Assembly (NCBI RefSeq): GCF_028743515.2
Contig: NZ_CP117969.2
Location: 1,955,501-2,019,500, forward strand
Reading direction: 5' to 3'
Origin: Imtechella halotolerans
Lineage (GTDB): Bacteria; Bacteroidota; Bacteroidia; Flavobacteriales; Flavobacteriaceae
DNA length: 64,000 nt
Notes under the pieces: model-generated
What the model was told of the DNA's origin: nothing
Seen by the model: the letters and a program-made list of their open reading frames with translations, nothing else
Databases searched by the model: none
In this document: positions 54,796 through 64,000 of the stretch, in pieces
How positions within the stretch are numbered: the stretch's first letter is position 1
How the letters are laid out: each line of letters opens with the position of its first letter
Made by a program: the position numbers and the translations under genes

Positions 54796-57700
54796 TTATA
54801 AGTTTAAGTTTAATCCAAGGGTAAATGTTCTAACTGGTGGATATGCTGCACTATCATAACCTTGGTTGAAGTTACTAGCAGCACTGTAATTGACTTCGGG
54901 ATCTAGTCCACTATAAGAAGTAATTACAAAAACATTGCTGGCAGATAATGAAATGCTAGCTCTTTGAACAAAAATCTTTTTAAGTAGATTAGGGTTAAAC
55001 TTATAGGTGAGATGAATATTTTTCAATTTAATAAAAGAAGCATCTTCAATAAAGAAATCTGACGTTCTTTTGTTATTATTAGGATCGCCAGCCACTAATC
55101 TTGGAATACTGCTAGATGAATTAGTCGGACTCCATGCATTAAGAATATCGGTTGAATAATTGGACCCTTCATTGCTGTAAATTAACAAATCACGCTTATT
55201 GCTATTAAACAAGTAATTCCCAACACTATAATTAAACAGGGCGGAAAGTTCAAAGTTTCCAAAGCGTACGATATTATTCCAACCTCCAAAGAAATCAGGT
55301 TCCGCTTTTCCAATAACCCCATTATCATCAGTTCCAATAAATCCATCACCATTTACATCCACATATTTAAAATCTCCAGGAGCTGTATTTCCTGATTGGT
55401 ATACTCCAGTTGGAGAAGCTGAATTTAATGTATCGATCTCATCCTGTGATTGGAAAATCCCAGCTACTTTATACCCAGAAAAATAGCTAATAGGTTCCCC
55501 TTCAATCAAATTACGATAATAGCCTCCATTTAAATGCAGCACTTTACTTTTAATAGTTGACACATTAAATTCAGTTGTCCATTGAAACTTTCCTTCTCTA
55601 AATACATCAACTCCTACTTGAAACTCAAAACCTTTATTTCCAAAATCTCCTATGTTAGCAAACTGACTTGTACCTCCGGTTTCCAAAATAACATCTCTTG
55701 ACAAAATCTGATCTGAAGTCTTTTTATTGAAATAACCAAATGATCCATTTATTCTTCTATCCATTAATGAGTAATCAATGGCTATATCCAATTGATTGGT
55801 TGTTTCCCAGCGAATAGCAGGGTTAGGAATCGTGTTAGCTACTACTCCATTATTATTGTCATAGAAACTTCCTGAACCAAAAAAAGTAGCATATTGAAAA
55901 TCTGAGAAATTAGCTGAACCAGTTTTTCCAAATGAAGTTCTAAACTTTAAATCATCAACGAATGTTACATCATCCATAAACTTCATCCGAGATAGCCTCC
56001 ATGATACTGCACCAGAAGGAAAATATCCCCAACGGTTTTTGGGCCCAAATTTGGTTGACTTATCTGCACGCCCTGTAAATGTGAGATAAAGAATATCGTC
56101 ATAATTATAATTGGCTCTTAAAAAATAGGAAGACAAACCACTAATAGTTCCTCCACTAGAAAGGGTTTGACTAGAAGCAGCTCCAGGTGTTACCATTACA
56201 AAATCATCAGGGAAATCAGTAGCATTGATACTCAGATATTCACTCTCATTTTGGGTATACGATACACCTAACACTGAATTAATACTATGTTTATCTATGC
56301 TCTTATTATACGTAAGTGTATTGTCGAAAATACGCGAATAATATCCAGATTCATTCTGATTTAAAGTTCCTTTACGATTATTTCTCTTTTCAAAAACATC
56401 ATAACTAGGTGTATAGCGGAAACTAAAATTATCTCCCTTTGTATACGAATAAGTAGATTTAAAAACCATTCCCTTGGTCAACTGATATTCACCAAAAAGT
56501 GAAATCAATAAATTTTTTGAATCTACGTATGATGGATAGCGCACCTTAACCCAAGGATTGGAGTAAATACTATTTGGATCAGCAGCATACTCACCTGCTT
56601 CATCGTATATAGGTATATCAGGACGATAGCGTATTGTCTGATAATAGAAGGTAGTATTGCTACCTTTATTCTTTGAATCGGTATAATTAAAATTCACACC
56701 TATCCTTAACTTTTCAGAAGCTTTTGTTTCTAATTTAGTACGTATGTTATTTCTTTTATAGGAAGTATTATAGATAGGTCCATTTTGATCTGTAATTCCC
56801 GCAGAAACAGAATACATAGTATTTCCATTTAACGAACCACCATTCATATTCAAATAGTAGTTGGTGTTTACCGCTGGTTGACTTGTCTCCTTTTGCCAAT
56901 TGGTATAAACATCTTCACCAAAAGGATATAAATCTTCATCATCAGGTAGAGGTCTTCCTGCATTTGTGTATGCATCCTTGATCACCTTATGAAATCCATC
57001 ACTGTTTAGCATCTTGTACTTGTTAAAGAAACTTGAAACCGTAGTCATTGAACTAAAACTAATGCTTGGAACTGAGGAATAACTTCCCTTTTTGGTATTG
57101 ATAATAATTACACCATTTGCACCTCTTGAACCATAAATTGCCGTAGCTGATGCATCTTTAAGAATATCGATTGTTTCTATGTCCTGTGGATTAATAGATG
57201 CAAGTGGAGAAATGGAATTTGAAAAACTTTCAGAATAAAAAGAATTTCCCTGACCTTGACCTAATTCGATTGGAACACCATCTATAACATACAATGGCTC
57301 ATTATTTCCTAGTACCGAAGTAATTCCTCGAATTCTAATTGCAGCTGGTGCACCTGGCGCACCAGATGAAGGTACAACATATACTCCTGGAGCTCTCCCT
57401 ACAATTGCATTATCGAAATTAACCGGTGCCATTTTATTAATTTCTACCGCATTTACTCTTGAAACAGATCCAGTAATATCTTTTCTTTTCTGAGATCCAT
57501 AACCAACAAGTACCACTTCTTCTAGTTGACTTGCTTCTTCATCCAGGGTCACTGTAATTTCCTTTTGATTCCCAACTACCACTTCTTTTTTTGCAAATCC
57601 AAGATAAGTCAAAACCAAGATGTCATTTACATCCGCTTTAATTTCAAACTGTCCATCAGCATCGGTAGTAGTACCTGTTTGTGTTCCCTTGACCAAGATA

Positions 57701-58149
57701 GTCACCCCAAGTAATGGATTGCCTTTGGTATCGGTTACCTTTCCAATAATAGTTTGCTGTAAAACGCTATTTATAGAAAAATTATCTGAATGATTTGTAT
57801 GTAACACAATTTGTCTATCGAGAAGTTGATAGCGTATATCTGTATCCTTGAATACATCATCAAGTACTCTACTTAATGGTGTTTTAAAAACTGACACATT
57901 TACTTTACGACTAAGATTAACTCCTTCAACATGGTAAAGAAATTTATAAGGTGTAATCTCTTCAATCTTGCTAAATAACTCTTCCAACGTTACTTGTCTG
58001 AGTTCAAATGAAACTCTTATGTTTTGCGAGTAGGTGTTGGCGTTTATTCTTAACAAAGCGACAAAAACTAAAATTAGGGAAAGTCTCATCTTTAGCTTTA
58101 AATTTTGGGTACAGGACTGCATCCCAATTAATTTGGTGGTTTTTTTCAT
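54796..58149 (-). CDS. SusC/RagA TonB-dependent outer membrane receptor with STN domain
   Basis: This 1117-residue receptor has an export signal (about 20-42, ending NTYSQ) and a secretin/TonB N-terminal (STN) domain at 45-110 (VTLEELFSKIEEITPYKFLY). A carboxypeptidase regulatory-like domain lies at 132-215 (GKVTDTKGNPLLGVTILVKG), followed by the plug (VGYGSQKRKDITGSVSRV, ATAIYGSRGANGVIIINTKK) and the 22-strand barrel. The STN domain normally contacts a FecR anti-sigma factor, and that gene is just upstream. Import of an unknown substrate is predicted. Confidence 0.94.
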   Translation of the reverse strand: MKKTTKLIGMQSCTQNLKLKMRLSLILVFVALLRINANTYSQNIRVSFELRQVTLEELFSKIEEITPYKFLYHVEGVNLSRKVNVSVFKTPLSRVLDDVFKDTDIRYQLLDRQIVLHTNHSDNFSINSVLQQTIIGKVTDTKGNPLLGVTILVKGTQTGTTTDADGQFEIKADVNDILVLTYLGFAKKEVVVGNQKEITVTLDEEASQLEEVVLVGYGSQKRKDITGSVSRVNAVEINKMAPVNFDNAIVGRAPGVYVVPSSGAPGAPAAIRIRGITSVLGNNEPLYVIDGVPIELGQGQGNSFYSESFSNSISPLASINPQDIETIDILKDASATAIYGSRGANGVIIINTKKGSYSSVPSISFSSMTTVSSFFNKYKMLNSDGFHKVIKDAYTNAGRPLPDDEDLYPFGEDVYTNWQKETSQPAVNTNYYLNMNGGSLNGNTMYSVSAGITDQNGPIYNTSYKRNNIRTKLETKASEKLRIGVNFNYTDSKNKGSNTTFYYQTIRYRPDIPIYDEAGEYAADPNSIYSNPWVKVRYPSYVDSKNLLISLFGEYQLTKGMVFKSTYSYTKGDNFSFRYTPSYDVFEKRNNRKGTLNQNESGYYSRIFDNTLTYNKSIDKHSINSVLGVSYTQNESEYLSINATDFPDDFVMVTPGAASSQTLSSGGTISGLSSYFLRANYNYDDILYLTFTGRADKSTKFGPKNRWGYFPSGAVSWRLSRMKFMDDVTFVDDLKFRTSFGKTGSANFSDFQYATFFGSGSFYDNNNGVVANTIPNPAIRWETTNQLDIAIDYSLMDRRINGSFGYFNKKTSDQILSRDVILETGGTSQFANIGDFGNKGFEFQVGVDVFREGKFQWTTEFNVSTIKSKVLHLNGGYYRNLIEGEPISYFSGYKVAGIFQSQDEIDTLNSASPTGVYQSGNTAPGDFKYVDVNGDGFIGTDDNGVIGKAEPDFFGGWNNIVRFGNFELSALFNYSVGNYLFNSNKRDLLIYSNEGSNYSTDILNAWSPTNSSSSIPRLVAGDPNNNKRTSDFFIEDASFIKLKNIHLTYKFNPNLLKKIFVQRASISLSASNVFVITSYSGLDPEVNYSAASNFNQGYDSAAYPPVRTFTLGLNLNL

Positions 58150-58281
58150 ACTTTTGTATTGGTTGAATGTTTTTTAAAATTTTAAAATTCGTTCTATTTC
58201 ATCGGGAAATGTGGCAGCATTTCCCGATTCTTTCCTCATATCACATGGATGTTGGTTTTATCATAGGCTTTTAATTTATTA

Positions 58282-59445
58282 TTAGTTTAGGTTATTAATT
58301 ACTGACTTTATATAGATATCATCATCATTAATTACATACTCAAAATCATAACTTTGCTTCATTGACTCTAAAATTTGAGTAATTGACTCTCCTTGAAACT
58401 TAGCTACAAACTTTTGATTTTGAATAGCTTCATTTTCAAAATGAATTTTCACATTAAAGGAGCGTTCTAGAACCTTTGCAATAGCACTAAACATTTCCTT
58501 TTCAAAAATCAACTCTCCTTTTAACCATGCTATATAGGTAGACACATTAACATTTTCCACCTGAAATCCTTCACTTCCTTCATTAAAACTCCCTTTCATT
58601 CCGGGATCAAGCCTTACAGATGCTAAATCCCCATATCCATTCTGGTTCGTATACAAAGCCACTTTTCCCTCAATTAACACCGTCTCCACAGCACCATTAT
58701 CACGATAGGAATTAACATTAAATTCAGTCCCTAACACTCTAATGAAAACCTCACCAGAATTGACAATAAAAGGCCTATCAGCATCTTTAGCCACTTGAAA
58801 AAAAGCTTCTCCTTCTACTGCTACTTCCCTATTCCCTTTTAATTTAAAACTTTCTGGAAACTTAATCTTAGTCCCAGAGTTAAGCACTATCCTAGTATCA
58901 TCACTAAGCACTAACACAGATGTTTTACCATATGGAACATAAATCTGGTTGTACGCCATTTCCGCGGTTGAATTAGAGGTAGGTTTATACATAATTGTAT
59001 CTCCATACTGCTCTACTTGGACTCCTGATGGAGTTTCAAAAGTCAATGTGCCGTCTGGACCCAAATTCTTTATTGACTTGTCAGATAATTGAAGGGTTAT
59101 TGCGTCTTCATTCATTTGCTGTTCAGTAATTTTATGAGTTGGGAACAACAACTTATATCCGAGACTAATAAACAAGATACCTACTGCTGCATAAGGCAAC
59201 CACCTTTTATATGAGAAACTTTTTTTATTACCTTCATGAGATAAAAGTTTATTTAAAATCAATTCCTTATCAACTATAGTAGTATGCAGCGCTTTATTGG
59301 TGTCAATATGCAAACGAACTAGTTTTTTAAACTCTTCCGCATTCTCTTTATCTTTTAATAATAAATCTAACTGGATTAATTCACCTTCAGATATTTCACC
59401 TGAAAAATATAGTAATACCAATTCTGAAAACAAATTGTCTTTCAT
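58282..59445 (-). CDS. FecR-family anti-sigma factor
   Basis: This 387-residue protein has a cytosolic N-terminus (ELVLLYFSGEISEGELIQL), one transmembrane segment at about 83-105, a periplasmic FecR domain (VPYGKTSVLVLSDDTRIVLNSG, VEGEAFFQVAKDADRPFIV) and a C-terminal DUF4974-like domain (QKFVAKFQGESITQILESM). It should relay the state of the STN-bearing receptor to the sigma factor. It is 132 bases upstream of susC on the same strand and divergent from the sigma gene. Confidence 0.92.
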   Translation of the reverse strand: MKDNLFSELVLLYFSGEISEGELIQLDLLLKDKENAEEFKKLVRLHIDTNKALHTTIVDKELILNKLLSHEGNKKSFSYKRWLPYAAVGILFISLGYKLLFPTHKITEQQMNEDAITLQLSDKSIKNLGPDGTLTFETPSGVQVEQYGDTIMYKPTSNSTAEMAYNQIYVPYGKTSVLVLSDDTRIVLNSGTKIKFPESFKLKGNREVAVEGEAFFQVAKDADRPFIVNSGEVFIRVLGTEFNVNSYRDNGAVETVLIEGKVALYTNQNGYGDLASVRLDPGMKGSFNEGSEGFQVENVNVSTYIAWLKGELIFEKEMFSAIAKVLERSFNVKIHFENEAIQNQKFVAKFQGESITQILESMKQSYDFEYVINDDDIYIKSVINNLN

Positions 59446-59597
59446 ATTCCATTTTTATAAGTTTACCATTGCTTCACGGTAACTTTACTATATAATGACA
59501 AAAAAAATCAAAAAAGGCCCACGCGATTCTCATTTTTTTTTCATTTTTGTTAAATCATTGTTAGCATACCGTTAATCCCCCATACACCCATACTTCG

Positions 59598-60134
59598 ATG
59601 AAATTTTCACTCGAAAATCATTTCTATTTAATAGACCAGGTTAAAACCGGTAATCAGGAAGCGTACCGATTCATATTTGAATCATTGTATGACTCCCTAC
59701 TCTCCTATGTTTTTGGTCTCACCAATGATTTACAAACATCAGAGGATATAGTACAAGGTACATTTCTAAAAATATGGGAAAGAAGGGAAACTCTAAGCAT
59801 ACATTCATCAATTAAAAACTATTTTTTCAGGACATGTTACAATGAGTTTGTTAATCAATATCGAGGACGAACTGAAAACATCCCTCTTTCAGATGAACTT
59901 TACACAAATGTATTCCTAGAAGAAGAAAAAAATGAATCGGAATATAAAGAGGAATTATATCGTCAACTTCAAAAAGCAATTGACGCTCTTCCAGAAAAAT
60001 GTAAAGAAATTTTTCTACTTCACAAACTGGACGGTTATAAATACCAAGAAATAGCTGAAAAGCTTGAAATTTCAGTAAAAACAGTGAAAAACCAACTATT
60101 AAAAGCCTATCATAAAATTAGGGTAGACCATTAG
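59598..60134 (+). CDS. ECF RNA polymerase sigma-70 factor
   Basis: This 178-residue ECF sigma has region 2 (YVFGLTNDLQTSEDIVQGTF) and region 4 (LPEKCKEIFLLHKLDGYKYQ and the helix-turn-helix EIAEKLEISVKTVKNQL). It belongs to the Bacteroidota family that partners FecR. It should drive the adjacent susCD operon. It is divergent from fecR across 152 bases, whereas sigma and fecR are usually co-oriented. Confidence 0.92.
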   Translation: MKFSLENHFYLIDQVKTGNQEAYRFIFESLYDSLLSYVFGLTNDLQTSEDIVQGTFLKIWERRETLSIHSSIKNYFFRTCYNEFVNQYRGRTENIPLSDELYTNVFLEEEKNESEYKEELYRQLQKAIDALPEKCKEIFLLHKLDGYKYQEIAEKLEISVKTVKNQLLKAYHKIRVDH

Positions 60135-60351
60135 AAATATTGCATGCAAAAATACAGATTGAATTCACCTAGGTGTTTAGGAGTGATTATGTGAAACCAA
60201 GCAAACTCTTCCTTCTTGGTTAATCGTATAAATTTTACTTTAAATATCGTATAATCGAATTCTTTTTAATTTCAAACAAAAATCAGTTCGCCTTAAAAAA
60301 AATCAACCACAAGAAATATGATGAAGGATAAATAAGCATTCAATGAAGTAT

Positions 60352-60392
60352 TAAAAAAGCCTTCTGAACTTGTAATTCAAATGGCTTTTTTA
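60352..60392 (-). terminator. Terminator downstream of tRNA-Arg
   Basis: A 10-bp stem (TAAAAAAGCC and GGCTTTTTTA) with a 21-base loop and U-tract on the minus strand follows the tRNA 3' end by about 20 bases. The 218-base stretch 60135-60351 after the sigma gene shows nothing else. Confidence 0.7.
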
Positions 60393-60413
60393 ATAAATTT
60401 ATAAAATGAGGAG

Positions 60414-60487
60414 TGACCCCGGGAGGATTCGAACCCCCAACCCTCAGAGCCGAAATCTGATATTCTATCCAGTTGAACTACGGGGCC
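60414..60487 (-). tRNA. tRNA-Arg (anticodon TCG)
   Basis: The 74-base minus-strand sequence folds into a full cloverleaf. The acceptor stem is GGCCCCG with CGGGGTC, the D stem GTTC/GAAT, the anticodon stem TCAGA/TCTGA around loop TTTCGGC, and the T arm GGGGG-TTCGAAT-CCTCC. The anticodon is TCG, reading CGN arginine codons. The 3' CCA is not encoded. Confidence 0.95.
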
Positions 60488-60495
60488 TTTATACT

Positions 60496-60945
60496 CTAAC
60501 TCAATAATTTTTTAACAAGGGTAGAAATGGTTTTACCATCAGCCTGTCCAGCTAATTGTTTACTGGCTTCGCCCATTACTTTTCCCATGTCTTGCATTCC
60601 AGATGCACCAGTAGATTTGATAATTTTAGAAACTATTTCACCCACCTCGTCCTCACTAAGTTGAGCGGGTAAAAATTGTTCAATCACAGTAGCTTGAGCC
60701 AATTCAGGTTCAGCTAAATCTGCTCGACCTTGTTCCGTAAAAATAGCGGCACTATCCTTTCGTTGCTTGACCAATCGTTGCAACAATTTGATTTCAGCCT
60801 CTTCAGTCAATTCCTCTTTAGCACCACTTTCTGTCTGCGCCAACAATATAGCCGATTTTATAGCTCGTAAAGACTCTAAAGCTACGCTATCTTTAGCTTT
60901 CATTGCCGACTTCATGGCATCCATAATTTGGGCTTGTAAACTCAT
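60496..60945 (-). CDS. GatB/YqeY domain-containing protein
   Basis: This 149-residue protein is a YqeY homologue, related to the tail domain of GatB. Marks are MKAKDSVALESLRAIKSAI, the KLLQRLVKQRKDSAAIF segment and the C-terminal MGKVMGEASKQLAGQADGKT. Members may bind tRNA or assist tRNA-dependent amidation, but the function is uncertain. It lies directly upstream of tRNA-Arg on the same strand and downstream of ftsZ, the usual flavobacterial order. Confidence 0.92.
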   Translation of the reverse strand: MSLQAQIMDAMKSAMKAKDSVALESLRAIKSAILLAQTESGAKEELTEEAEIKLLQRLVKQRKDSAAIFTEQGRADLAEPELAQATVIEQFLPAQLSEDEVGEIVSKIIKSTGASGMQDMGKVMGEASKQLAGQADGKTISTLVKKLLS

Positions 60946-61047
60946 CCTTACTTTCTTTTTTTACAGATGCGAAGATACTAATTTCATTTAGTTATCAAAA
61001 GATTTTACAGTCACAAAATTTATTTTATACACTCAATTCCAAAATGC

Positions 61048-61084
61048 AAAAAGCCCGTTTTTAATACTAAAAACAGGCCTTTAT
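61048..61084 (-). terminator. Probable ftsZ terminator
   Basis: An imperfect hairpin (AAAGCCCGTTTTTA with TAAAAACAGGCCTTT, one bulge) lies 24 bases beyond the ftsZ stop. Confidence 0.6.
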
Positions 61085-61108
61085 AAGGTGTCTAATCTTA
61101 TTGCCGCA

Positions 61109-63106
61109 TTAATCTACATTATCATGTAGAAACGAATTATTACTGCGCAATTGAAGTTCATCATTACTATCTGTACCAACACTCATTCGAGATGTGTTAC
61201 TTTGTGGAGATTGCTGATCTAATTCAATACCCATTCTTTTATAGGCAGGCTCACGCTCAATCTCATCTATTTTCTGAGTACTATTATTTTTAAACTTGTA
61301 ATTAAACTCTTTAAGCTTCAATCGACGGTCAGCGACTCTGGATTTAAGACCTTCTTCAATGGAACTATTAAAAGGATTACATTCTTCTTTAATTACAGAC
61401 TGAGTTTCTGTTTCAGATACAACCTTTTTCTCAAAAGAAACTTCCTCCTCTACTACCTTAGCAGCAACTACAGACTTAGCCTTTGCTTGAGAAAGATTAT
61501 TCTCAAAATCCATATAATCATCAAGACTATAGCGTTTTTCCCCTTCATGAGAGGCTTCTGTCACAGGCACCACTTCTATAGCATCATTTACTTCATAATT
61601 ATTTACTGTTTCATCCAAGGTAAAAGTAACTACGGGAGCTTTTTCAGTATCATCTTGAACATGGTCCACTAATGGCATATCAAAACTTAATTGAAACAAA
61701 TCAGGTTCAGCTTGTACAAACTTTGGCTCAACAACTTCTATATCTTTTATTCGAGCAGTAGTATCAATTATTACAAAATCATCCTCAACCTCGGGCAAAA
61801 CAGTAACTTCCTCAAATACCACTGGCAAATTTTTAATTATTTCGGTAGTAGGTACTAAATCAATTAATGACTTCACATCGTCATCTTCTTCAACCAGCGT
61901 ATGAACAACAACTTGCTCTTTAATAGGTAAAACAGCCTCTGGAGTATTTGAAGGTCTTGGAGTTTCTAAACTAGTAGTTGATTGCCCGACTACTTTTTTT
62001 TCCTCAGGAAAAGGCAAGGTCCCGAAAGATGATTTAGGGGATAAATCTTGAGTAGCGCGTTGTTCTTCTTCCAGGGTATGTATTATTTTCTTTGCCTCAG
62101 TGTTTACTATCTCATGCTGTTGCTCTGCATTAAACCCAGTTGCAATTACAGTGACAGCCACTGCATCCCCAAGAGTTTCATCTTCACCAACCCCCATAAT
62201 AATATTGGCTCCGAATCCAGCTTCATTCTGGATGTGATCGTTAATTTCACCTATTTCATCTAAAGTAATCTCACTAGTACCCGAAACGATAAGCAGTAAT
62301 ACGTTTTTGGCTCCAGTAATCTTATTATCATTCAATAAAGGAGAATCTAATGCATTCATAATAGCTACTTGAGCCCGATTTTCACCGTGCGCTGAAGCAG
62401 ATCCCATAATTGCAGTACCACTATTAGATAATACAGTTTTAGCATCACGCAAGTCAATATTCTGGGTATAGTGGTGAGTAATTACTTCTGCTATACCACG
62501 AGAAGCAGTAGACAACACCTCATCGGCCTTAGAGAAACCAGCTTTAAACCCTAAGTTACCGTATACTTCTCTTAATTTATTGTTATTGATAACAATAAGT
62601 GAATCTACATGTCTACGTAAATTTTCAATACCTTTTTGTGCCTGTTCATTACGCATTTTCCCTTCAAACTGAAAAGGCATAGTAACAATCCCAACTGTTA
62701 GCACATCCATATCCTTAGCCATTTTAGCAATGATAGGAGCCGCACCTGTACCTGTTCCACCCCCCATTCCAGCGGTAATAAAAACCATTTTGGTATTGGA
62801 ATCAAGCATGTTTTTTATTTCTTCAAGACTTTCAATTGCCGACTGTTCACCAACCTCAGGATTAGCTCCTGCACCAAGTCCCTCAGTAAGTGAAACTCCT
62901 AATTGAATTTTATTAGGCACTGGGCTATTTTGTAAGGCTTGTGCATCTGTATTACAAATAACAAAATCGACTCCCTTTATTCCTTGGCGAAACATGTGGT
63001 TAATAGCATTGCTACCACCGCCTCCTACGCCTATTACTTTGATGACATTGCTTTGATTTTTGGGCAAATCAAATGAAATGTTTCCGAAATCGGTTGTACT
63101 GCTCAT
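61109..63106 (-). CDS. ftsZ: Cell division protein FtsZ
   Basis: This 665-residue tubulin homologue forms the division ring. The GTP-binding signature GGGTGTG is at 115-121, with GVGGGGSNAINHM near the N-terminus and the T7 loop NADEVL-like region (SKADEVLSTASRG). The globular domain ends near residue 335. About 330 acidic, low-complexity residues follow, rich in Val, Glu, Thr and Pro, far longer than the tail of E. coli FtsZ (383 residues total) but known in Bacteroidota. ftsA is 11 bases upstream. Confidence 0.96.
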   Translation of the reverse strand: MSSTTDFGNISFDLPKNQSNVIKVIGVGGGGSNAINHMFRQGIKGVDFVICNTDAQALQNSPVPNKIQLGVSLTEGLGAGANPEVGEQSAIESLEEIKNMLDSNTKMVFITAGMGGGTGTGAAPIIAKMAKDMDVLTVGIVTMPFQFEGKMRNEQAQKGIENLRRHVDSLIVINNNKLREVYGNLGFKAGFSKADEVLSTASRGIAEVITHHYTQNIDLRDAKTVLSNSGTAIMGSASAHGENRAQVAIMNALDSPLLNDNKITGAKNVLLLIVSGTSEITLDEIGEINDHIQNEAGFGANIIMGVGEDETLGDAVAVTVIATGFNAEQQHEIVNTEAKKIIHTLEEEQRATQDLSPKSSFGTLPFPEEKKVVGQSTTSLETPRPSNTPEAVLPIKEQVVVHTLVEEDDDVKSLIDLVPTTEIIKNLPVVFEEVTVLPEVEDDFVIIDTTARIKDIEVVEPKFVQAEPDLFQLSFDMPLVDHVQDDTEKAPVVTFTLDETVNNYEVNDAIEVVPVTEASHEGEKRYSLDDYMDFENNLSQAKAKSVVAAKVVEEEVSFEKKVVSETETQSVIKEECNPFNSSIEEGLKSRVADRRLKLKEFNYKFKNNSTQKIDEIEREPAYKRMGIELDQQSPQSNTSRMSVGTDSNDELQLRSNNSFLHDNVD

Positions 63107-63117
63107 AGTTACTGGTT

Positions 63118-64000
63118 TTATTCTGCGTTATCTAAAAATTCTTTAATCTTCTCGGTAAAACGTTCCATAAAGTTTTTCCTTGGTTCTTTGGTCGGTGCAG
63201 GTATTGGTTCGTTAGTTGCAGTTTCGGTTATAGGTTCATCTAAAGAAGCTTGGGGCTCTTCTTGAATTGTATTTGTAATCTGTATTCGTTTTTGATTTTT
63301 CAAAGCATTCATCACTAACCCAACAGCTGTAGCATATACAGGGCTAGCAATCTCAGGATCAGAATCACCAGCAAGATGTTCATTAGGGTATCCAATACGT
63401 GTATCCATACCAGTAATGTATTCAACCAACTGCTTTATGTGCTTGAGTTGACTTCCGCCTCCTGTAAGCACTATTCCAGCAATAAGCTTCTTTTTAGGAT
63501 CTTCATGACCGTAATTTTTAATCTCTACATAAACCTGCTCAACTATTTCAACCACTCGGGCATGAATAATTTTAGACAGATTTTTCAAGGTTATTTCTTT
63601 TGGTTCTCTACCTCTTAAACCTGGAATAGAGACAATCTCATTATCTTTATTTTCTCCAGGCCAGGCCGAACCAAACTTTATCTTTAACAACTCAGCTTGT
63701 TTTTCCAGAATGGAACAGCCTTCTTTAATATCATCAGTTATTACATTCCCTCCAAATGGAATTACCGCAGTATGACGGATTATCCCTTCTTTGAAAATTG
63801 CTAAATCGGTGGTTCCACCTCCAATGTCAATAAGAGCAACTCCCGCCTCCTTTTCTTCTTGACTTAAAACAGCATTTGCAGAGGCAAGTGGTTCCAAGGT
63901 AAGACCAGATAAATCTAAACCTGAGTTTTTAATACATCTACCCACATTCCTAATTGAAGATACCTGACCTACAACCACATGAAAATTAGCTTCAAGTCTT
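63118..64000 (-). CDS. ftsA: Cell division protein FtsA, partial (5' end beyond window)
   Basis: The visible C-terminal part is about 294 residues and runs off the window end; the frame is open to base 64000. The actin-like ATPase features are visible: DIGGGTTDLAIF (phosphate 2), VLTGGGSQLKHI (adenosine) and GFSA-type surroundings. A tail of about 60 residues ends KNFMERFTEKIKEFLDN, an amphipathic membrane-targeting helix. FtsA tethers FtsZ to the membrane. It is co-transcribed with ftsZ. Confidence 0.95.
   Translation of the reverse strand, partial: RLEANFHVVVGQVSSIRNVGRCIKNSGLDLSGLTLEPLASANAVLSQEEKEAGVALIDIGGGTTDLAIFKEGIIRHTAVIPFGGNVITDDIKEGCSILEKQAELLKIKFGSAWPGENKDNEIVSIPGLRGREPKEITLKNLSKIIHARVVEIVEQVYVEIKNYGHEDPKKKLIAGIVLTGGGSQLKHIKQLVEYITGMDTRIGYPNEHLAGDSDPEIASPVYATAVGLVMNALKNQKRIQITNTIQEEPQASLDEPITETATNEPIPAPTKEPRKNFMERFTEKIKEFLDNAE

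Noticed and set aside
60135-60413. Short frames after the sigma factor gene
   Set aside because: They are interrupted by stops and A/T-rich, and the region is explained by a terminator of the tRNA on the other strand.

Overview
The window looks like chromosomal sequence from a member of the Flavobacteriaceae (Bacteroidota). The evidence is a low-GC background, TAnnTTTG-type promoter elements, few obvious Shine-Dalgarno sites, the gliding/type IX secretion genes gldJ and porV, a type IX C-terminal sorting domain, a SusC/SusD pair with its own ECF sigma factor and FecR anti-sigma factor, an HPRT-adenylate kinase fusion and a long-tailed FtsZ. I see no insertion sequence, prophage, CRISPR array or rRNA operon. 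One tRNA-Arg(TCG) is present.

Positions 1-17500 hold mostly housekeeping genes: rlmB, a rhomboid protease, rarA, a tight radC-DUF7033-yjjG operon, DUF1569 and PaiB-like genes, a TPR gene with the cell-wall recycling ligase mpl, the hpt-adk fusion with obgE, divergent purK-purE, an M3 oligopeptidase, a rhodanese and a UbiA-like membrane protein. Positions 17500-35900 hold gcvP, a KAS III-like synthase followed by an EEP-family hydrolase, a methyltransferase with a glycosyltransferase, a PafA-like phosphatase with a membrane-anchored nuclease, mlaE-mlaF, an SDR-SprT-manC-DUF389 operon, an M28 peptidase, and pdhA with the E2 gene of pyruvate dehydrogenase.

Positions 36000-41300 carry porV-cdd and, divergently, gldJ-murF. 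The sortase gene porU, which usually lies between porV and gldJ in flavobacteria, is not there. Positions 41332-48198 encode a giant secreted protein with a type IX sorting tail and 16 almost identical 78-residue, four-cysteine repeats (234 bp each). Positions 48690-60134 form a redox-flavoured SusCD locus: sigma factor, FecR, SusC with an STN domain, SusD, two thioredoxin-fold lipoproteins and a DsbD-type electron transporter. The last two thirds of the DsbD gene are clearly GC-richer than its 5' end and its neighbours, which suggests a mosaic gene. The window ends in tRNA-Arg, a YqeY gene, ftsZ and a partial ftsA, the usual end of the dcw cluster.

The least ordinary material is the homogenised repeat array, the missing porU, and the SusCD/thioredoxin/DsbD locus with its composition break. 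The remainder is ordinary core genome.
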